Assembly (NCBI RefSeq): GCF_000737335.2
Contig: NZ_JMCC02000004.1
Location: 1 to 64,000, forward strand
Length of the DNA: 64,000 nucleotides
Source of the DNA: Enhygromyxa salina
Lineage (GTDB): Bacteria; Myxococcota_A; Polyangia; Nannocystales; Nannocystaceae
Direction of reading: 5' to 3'
The position numbers were made by a program, and so were the translations under genes. This document shows, in pieces, positions 59,759 to 64,000 of the stretch; the first letter of the stretch is position 1; every line of letters begins with the position of its first letter. Under the pieces are notes generated by a model. The model was not told the DNA's origin, searched no databases, and worked only from the letters and a program-made list of their open reading frames with translations.

Positions 59759-61511
59759 GATCTCGCCGCAGCGCGTGGGCCAGGGCCCGCCACTGGGTCT
59801 CGCCGTAGCGCTTGTCCCACGCGAGCGGCCAGCTCGCGAGCCGCGACTTGGCGGCGTCGAGCAGCTGCGCGCGCGCAGCCAGGTCCGCGCGGCGATCGGC
59901 GAGCAGGGCCTGGAGCAGCCACGGCTCGGCGACCCAGGGGTTGTGCTCGGCGCAGCGAATCAGCGCGGACTGGGCCGCGTCGGCGTCGCGCTGGAGGACC
60001 TGGATCGCGACGCGGTAGGCCTCGATCGCCGCGCGCTCGTCGGTCTCGGACAGCCGCGCTGTGCCGCGATCGAAGATCGGCAGCGCGGGGCTGAGCCACG
60101 GCGTCGCCAATTGGGTCCAGCGCGAGGCCCGGGCCATCCACGCGCTCGGCATGCCGTCGTCGCCACCGGACTGCTCGGCGAGGTTGGCGATCTCGATCAG
60201 CAGCAGCGCGACGACGACCCGGGTCGGGACCCACGCACGCTCGCCCGTGTGGCGGTTGCGGACCGGCGTGGCGGCTGCGGGCAGCTCGTCGAGCGCGTCG
60301 AGATCGTCGTGGAGGGCGGGGCGATCGATCGTGCAAAACAAGTGGACCAGCGTCGTCGCTTCGAGGCCGATGGCGCGGGCGAGGGCGCGCTGCTCCCACG
60401 GTCGGTAGAGCGCGCGCTCGTAGTAGCTGGTCGCGAGGCAGCTGTGAAACAGGCCCGCGCGACAGACGATCCGCGGCTGTCGCCAATGAACCAGCGCGCG
60501 CCAGGTGCCCTCGAGGTGGGCGCGGAAGCTTCCGGTCGCGTGGTCGAGATCGTCGGCGTGGCGGACGACCAGCTCGCGCAGCATCGCGGGCACGTCCGGG
60601 TCGAGGCGCTCGAGCGGATCTCGGTGATCGGGGCCCGCGAGCGCGAGCTCGAGCGCCTGCAGCCGCGGCGAGAGTTCGGCCCAGGCCAGGCTCGGCTCGA
60701 CGCTCGCGGACCGGGTGGACGCGGCGTGAGTCGTTGGATCGGTCGCCGCGCGGGCCGGGCGGCAGCTGCAGGCGATGTGGTGACGCTGGCGCTCACCGGT
60801 CCACGCGAGCTCGATGACGGTCTCGTCGGACTCGCGGGCCCGGCCCTCGAGCTCGCGCACGGCGAGCGCCGCCGCGGCGCAGGCGACCATCTGCGCCGCG
60901 GCGCTGTCGTCGAGGGTGTGGGTGTGCAGCTGCGGCAGCAGCTCGGGGGCGAGCTGCGCGGGGCTCGGCAGCAGCGCGCTGCGACTGCACGCCAGGCACC
61001 CGCGCGAGCCAGGGAACACGCGCGGGCCAAAGCTCAAGGCCTGGGCGCCGACGGTGAGGAACACCAGCGGCGAGCTCCCGCGGGCGGCCGCGCGCTCGAT
61101 CGCAAGCAGGCGCTCGTGAGACGCACCCTCGAGGCAGCAAAACACCAGGTCGACGTCGAGCTCGAGGCTCGCTGGTTCGGGCTCCGCGTCGGGGCTGGTC
61201 AGCACCCGAGCGCCCGCGCGGGCGAGCTCGTCAGCCACGCAGCGGGCGAGCCGTCCGTCACCGAGCACGGCGACGCGAGCGGCGTGCAGGACCCCGCGGC
61301 GAGCCCCAACCCAGGGCGCGCTGCCCTCGGCGTGCTGCTTGGCCGACACCTCGAACACCGCTCGCAGATCGGGGTCGAGCTCGGCTTCGGGTCGTCGCAG
61401 CGCCCGCCGCAGCGCGTCGGCCGATACCCCTTCGACGACGAGCACGCGATCGTCGAAGACGAGGTAGCAGACCCCGTCAATGGAGCAGACTTGCAAGGTG
61501 GGATCGAGCAT
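59745..61511 (-). CDS. E1-like leader-binding protein fused to DUF6817-like domain
   Basis: A 588-residue protein. The N-terminal ~65 residues (SIDGVCYLVFDDRVLVVEGV) resemble the peptide-recognition part of E1-like partner proteins from thiazole/oxazole-type RiPP pathways. A Rossmann-like region follows (ARVAVLGDGRLARCVADELA). Zinc-type Cys pairs are RGCLACSRSALL and HIACSCRP. From about residue 300, VVRHADDLDHATGSFRAHLE, RIVCRAGLFHSCLATSYYE and ALARAIGLEATTLVHLFCTI match the DUF6817 (HD-like) pattern, then a TPR-like tail. No YcaO cyclodehydratase is present. A role in binding the precursor leader is inferred. Confidence 0.65.
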   Translation of the reverse strand: MLDPTLQVCSIDGVCYLVFDDRVLVVEGVSADALRRALRRPEAELDPDLRAVFEVSAKQHAEGSAPWVGARRGVLHAARVAVLGDGRLARCVADELARAGARVLTSPDAEPEPASLELDVDLVFCCLEGASHERLLAIERAAARGSSPLVFLTVGAQALSFGPRVFPGSRGCLACSRSALLPSPAQLAPELLPQLHTHTLDDSAAAQMVACAAAALAVRELEGRARESDETVIELAWTGERQRHHIACSCRPARAATDPTTHAASTRSASVEPSLAWAELSPRLQALELALAGPDHRDPLERLDPDVPAMLRELVVRHADDLDHATGSFRAHLEGTWRALVHWRQPRIVCRAGLFHSCLATSYYERALYRPWEQRALARAIGLEATTLVHLFCTIDRPALHDDLDALDELPAAATPVRNRHTGERAWVPTRVVVALLLIEIANLAEQSGGDDGMPSAWMARASRWTQLATPWLSPALPIFDRGTARLSETDERAAIEAYRVAIQVLQRDADAAQSALIRCAEHNPWVAEPWLLQALLADRRADLAARAQLLDAAKSRLASWPLAWDKRYGETQWRALAHALRRDPTPS

Positions 61512-61612
61512 GTGCCGACGACGAGAGTCGACCGAGAGTAGCGGAGAAGCACCGATCGTCGTCGTCGAGTTTGACTCTCCCGACTCGATGCTCGATCATC
61601 CGATCAGCTGGC

Positions 61613-62527
61613 ATGCGAGCGTTTCGTGAAACCCGCGCGGTCTCGATCCTCGACATCGAGCAAGCTGGCGAGCGACACGAAGCGTTCGCCGTCGCGGGCG
61701 AGCCCTACGTCGTCGAGGTCTCGCGCCGCGACAAAGCGGCGCTGGAATTCGCCCACCTCGAGGCCTGGCTGCGTGACTGGCGAGAAGAGTGCTGGGTCAG
61801 CCCGAGCGGCGCCTTCTTGTACCTCAACGACGCGCGCCTCGATCCCCACCGCGCGCCGTCGGAGCGCTCGCAGCCCGAGGGTCGCTACCACTCGTTCGTG
61901 CTCCCGCTGCCCGAGATCATCGATCGGATCACCAACCCGGGCGCGCGGGCGCCCCTCGTCGCGGCCGGTGAGGTCGTCTATTGGTATTGCGGTCGGGTCC
62001 ACGCTGAGCTCCGCGCCCAGCTCGGGTCACTGCCCGCGCCAATGGACGGCTGCGAAGATCAGGGCGCTTGGCTGTCGCAAGCCGGCGCGATCACGACGCT
62101 GCACTACGACCAGACCCCGGGTTTCCTGGTCCAGCTCCAGGGTCGCAAGCGGGTCGTGCTCGCGCCGATCACCGCCGATCTCTACCCCTTCCCGGTCACC
62201 GACTGGCGCACGCGCAGCTCCCAGGTCATCGACCTGCCGGGCGTCGACCTCGAGCAGTATCCCAACTTCGCGCGCTCGCACTGCTGGGAGGTCGAGCTCG
62301 AGCCGGGGCAGGTGCTGTTCGTGCCCAACCCGATCTGGCACTGGGTCGAGAGCCTCGAGGCCTCGCTCAGCCTCACGCTCAAGCAGCGGGCGCCCGCGCT
62401 GGCGGCGACGTGGCGGAGCATCGAGTATGCGTTTGGCGACGAGGCGTACCTGCGCCAGCTATCGGCCCCGCAGCGCGCCGCGGTCCTGGCGATCTTCGAG
62501 CGCGACTACCTCGGATCGCTGCGATGA
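61613..62527 (+). CDS. Cupin-like (JmjC-type) Fe(II)/2-oxoglutarate oxygenase A
   Basis: A 304-residue protein with a Cupin_8/JmjC fold. The metal triad is His164 and Asp166 in TLHYDQTPGF and His243 in NPIWHWVESLEA; Lys179 in LQGRKRVVLAP is the usual 2-oxoglutarate-binding Lys of FIH-type hydroxylases. This supports an active hydroxylase acting on a peptide or protein side chain. ATG 61613 is used; a TTG at 61571 is possible. It is divergent from the E1-like gene and its stop overlaps the start of the second oxygenase (ATGA). Action on the cluster peptide is an inference. Confidence 0.82.
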   Translation: MRAFRETRAVSILDIEQAGERHEAFAVAGEPYVVEVSRRDKAALEFAHLEAWLRDWREECWVSPSGAFLYLNDARLDPHRAPSERSQPEGRYHSFVLPLPEIIDRITNPGARAPLVAAGEVVYWYCGRVHAELRAQLGSLPAPMDGCEDQGAWLSQAGAITTLHYDQTPGFLVQLQGRKRVVLAPITADLYPFPVTDWRTRSSQVIDLPGVDLEQYPNFARSHCWEVELEPGQVLFVPNPIWHWVESLEASLSLTLKQRAPALAATWRSIEYAFGDEAYLRQLSAPQRAAVLAIFERDYLGSLR

Positions 62528-63708
62528 GCACCCGCGGCGTGTTCGGGGTCGATCCCGCCGCCCCCGGCTGGCCGACGCAGGTCGTTCGCGCCGACTGCCA
62601 AGACGACCCCATGTTCGCCGAGCTCGCCGCGCTGCTGCCCGACGTCGAGGCCGTGTGTGCGTTGTTCGAGCGCCAGACTCCCGCCGCGCGCGTGTCGGTC
62701 TGGCACACCGACGGCCAGCGGATGCAGGGCGCACAAAAGCTCGAGCCGCGGGCTGCCCTCGCTGCCCACCGCGCTGGCGCGACGCTGTATTTCCACGAAT
62801 GTCACCGAGTCATTCCCGCGCTCGGGCGATATCTCAACTGCGTCCGCGAGGCCGTCGGGGACTTCATGCCCTCGGCGTCACGGGTCGAGATCTTCGCGGG
62901 TGTGCGAGGCTCCGGGGCACATCTGCACTTTGATCGTGACTGCGGCCTCAACGTGCAACTGCACGGCGAGAAGCGCTGGCAGATCCACCCGCCAACGAAC
63001 ACCAACGTGATCGAGTGGCGCGACCCTGTCTGGCAGCGCTTCGCGTGGCGACCCGACGGGACCGCGCGGGATCCCCAGGTCGAGCCGAGTCCCACGCTCG
63101 GACCGTCCGACGCCGTCGAGACCGTGGTCGCCGGCCAGTCCCTGTGGCTCCCGCGCGGCCTGTGGCACACCACCCAGGTCAGCTCGGAGCGCAGCCTCGC
63201 GCTCGTGTTCGTGATCAGCCCGGCGAGCTTGGCCGCCCGGCTCTCGTCGCTGATCGAGTGGGAGATCGTTCGCGACCCGCGACTGCGGGAGCTGTGCTTT
63301 GCGAGCCTTGCGCACGCTTCGCTCGCCGATCTCCGCGCCCTCGGTCCAAGGATCGCACAGCTGATCACTTGTCTCGCGGTCGACCAACTGGTGTATGGGC
63401 CGTTCCCCGATGCGCTGGCGGGGTCGTGGGCGCTTCACGAAGACGTAACATTGAGCGTGGACTCTGATGGTAGGTTCCACATCCGTAGTGGCGGCGATCA
63501 TATGAGCTATTCAATCGGTTCCGCCATTGAGGACTTGCCGTGGTTTGATCGCCTGCTCGAGCGCCTGACACAAACCCAGTCGTCAGGTCCGGCCCCGGTC
63601 GGCGCGCTGCTCTGGGACTGTCCCGATTCGCTCTGGCCCTGGCTCGAGGACTTGTTCGCGGCCCTGTCCGAGGCCGGGGTCCTCGAGCGGGTCCAAGGCG
63701 AGGTCTGA
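62524..63708 (+). CDS. JmjC-type Fe(II)/2-oxoglutarate oxygenase B
   Basis: A 394-residue protein of the JmjC/ribosomal-oxygenase (YcfD-like) type. The metal site is His135 and Asp137 in GAHLHFDRDCGLNVQLHGEK and His215 in LWLPRGLWHTTQVSSERSLA, with Lys150 as candidate 2-oxoglutarate ligand. A C-terminal helical/winged-helix region of ~150 residues is typical for these enzymes and often contacts the peptide. It overlaps oxygenase A by four bases, so the two should be made together. The precursor gene follows 92 bp downstream. The last ~250 bases have more A/T than the rest. Confidence 0.82.
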   Translation: MSTRGVFGVDPAAPGWPTQVVRADCQDDPMFAELAALLPDVEAVCALFERQTPAARVSVWHTDGQRMQGAQKLEPRAALAAHRAGATLYFHECHRVIPALGRYLNCVREAVGDFMPSASRVEIFAGVRGSGAHLHFDRDCGLNVQLHGEKRWQIHPPTNTNVIEWRDPVWQRFAWRPDGTARDPQVEPSPTLGPSDAVETVVAGQSLWLPRGLWHTTQVSSERSLALVFVISPASLAARLSSLIEWEIVRDPRLRELCFASLAHASLADLRALGPRIAQLITCLAVDQLVYGPFPDALAGSWALHEDVTLSVDSDGRFHIRSGGDHMSYSIGSAIEDLPWFDRLLERLTQTQSSGPAPVGALLWDCPDSLWPWLEDLFAALSEAGVLERVQGEV

Positions 63709-63800
63709 GACGAGAAATGCCTTGCGCGCTAGTTTGGCAGTCGAGTAGCCTGCAAATCGAAATTGCCCAGATAGCAGGCACGAGGATAGAGGGAACGAAA

Positions 63801-63956
63801 ATGACGAACGACAACAAGCCCAAACGCAAGCTGAACATCAAAGACCTCGAGATCCGTGAGCTCGATCGCGAGACCATGGAGAAGCTAAAGGGCGGTAAGG
63901 TCGAGGCCGGTTGGTCGCGCTCTGGCAACCACGGCTCCGTGGGCGTCGACCGCTAG
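63801..63956 (+). CDS. RiPP precursor peptide with double-glycine leader
   Basis: A 51-residue peptide; ATG 63801 is preceded by AGAGGGA. The leader (residues 1-32) contains KRKLNIKDLEIRELDRETME and ends LKGG. Relative to the Gly-Gly site, hydrophobic residues lie at -4 (Leu29), -7 (Met26) and -12 (Leu21), the classical C39-peptidase recognition pattern. The predicted core is KVEAGWSRSGNHGSVGVDR: no Cys, one Trp, one Asn, one His, three Ser, two Arg. The sequence is less G/C-rich than the enzyme genes. It lies at the end of a gene set with a C39 exporter and peptide-modifying enzymes. No similarity to a named RiPP core is recognised. Confidence 0.8.
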   Translation: MTNDNKPKRKLNIKDLEIRELDRETMEKLKGGKVEAGWSRSGNHGSVGVDR

Positions 63957-64000
63957 CCTGGGGTGCTCACTTGCCGAGGTCTGCGCCCCCAGGGAACCCA

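Overview
The window looks like a chromosomal piece of a high-GC myxobacterium of the Nannocystineae/Enhygromyxa type. The signs are very strong G/C third-position bias, many lipoproteins whose mature part begins with (Asp-Gly)n spacers, a Ser/Thr kinase fused to an AAA-ATPase/TPR signalling region, an ECF sigma factor with a linked membrane partner, and type VI-type effector genes (DUF4150 PAAR, DUF2169). Genus assignment is inference. I saw no tRNA, rRNA, CRISPR array or transposase.

Layout. 1-1.19 kb: decayed DNA with a fragment resembling a phage/contractile-tail baseplate J protein. 1.19-4.6 kb: three overlapping genes for a periplasmic molybdenum hydroxylase of the isoquinoline 1-oxidoreductase type (Mo subunit, 2Fe-2S subunit, di-heme lipoprotein). 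4.8-7.1 kb: small unknown and membrane proteins plus a 13-bp tandem repeat. 7.4-15.5 kb: mfd and a 1374-residue kinase-ATPase. 15.5-28 kb: mostly lipoproteins (IgGFc-binding-like, FG-GAP, HExxH peptidase, M28 peptidase), a DUF1152 protein and a sigma/membrane-partner/surface-protein set. 28-36.8 kb: a uracil-DNA glycosylase-family protein, gene remnants, then a type VI effector-immunity region: PAAR-like effector with a frameshift, two tandem SUKH-like immunity genes created by an 868-bp duplication, DUF2169, and a thiolase-fold/HEAT protein. 37-39.6 kb: cytochrome P450, a Dps remnant and a pair of small paralogues. 39.8-47.2 kb: gltB and amtB in one operon, divergent from a GAF-AAA+-Fis sigma-54 activator, with paired palindromes and a sigma-54 promoter between them. 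47.2-49.1 kb: an LRR protein whose reading frame continues through two TGA codons into a CxxC tail and an AgmX/PglI-like domain. 49.7-51.6 kb: DUF779 protein and aldehyde dehydrogenase.

52.0-64.0 kb is the most interesting part. It is an apparent biosynthetic cluster for a ribosomally made, modified peptide (RiPP). It encodes a C39-peptidase ABC exporter, an HlyD-type adaptor, a UGT-like glycosyltransferase, a B12-binding-type radical SAM enzyme, a second radical SAM enzyme, an E1-like/DUF6817 fusion, two overlapping Fe(II)/2-oxoglutarate (cupin/JmjC) oxygenases, and a 51-residue precursor with a textbook double-glycine leader and a 19-residue cysteine-free core (KVEAGWSRSGNHGSVGVDR). No lanthionine synthetase, YcaO or ATP-grasp ligase is visible, so this combination does not match a RiPP class I can name. 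A model, which is inference: the E1-like protein binds the leader; radical SAM enzymes, oxygenases and glycosyltransferase modify the core; the C39 domain cuts after Gly-Gly during export. The cluster may continue beyond the right edge.
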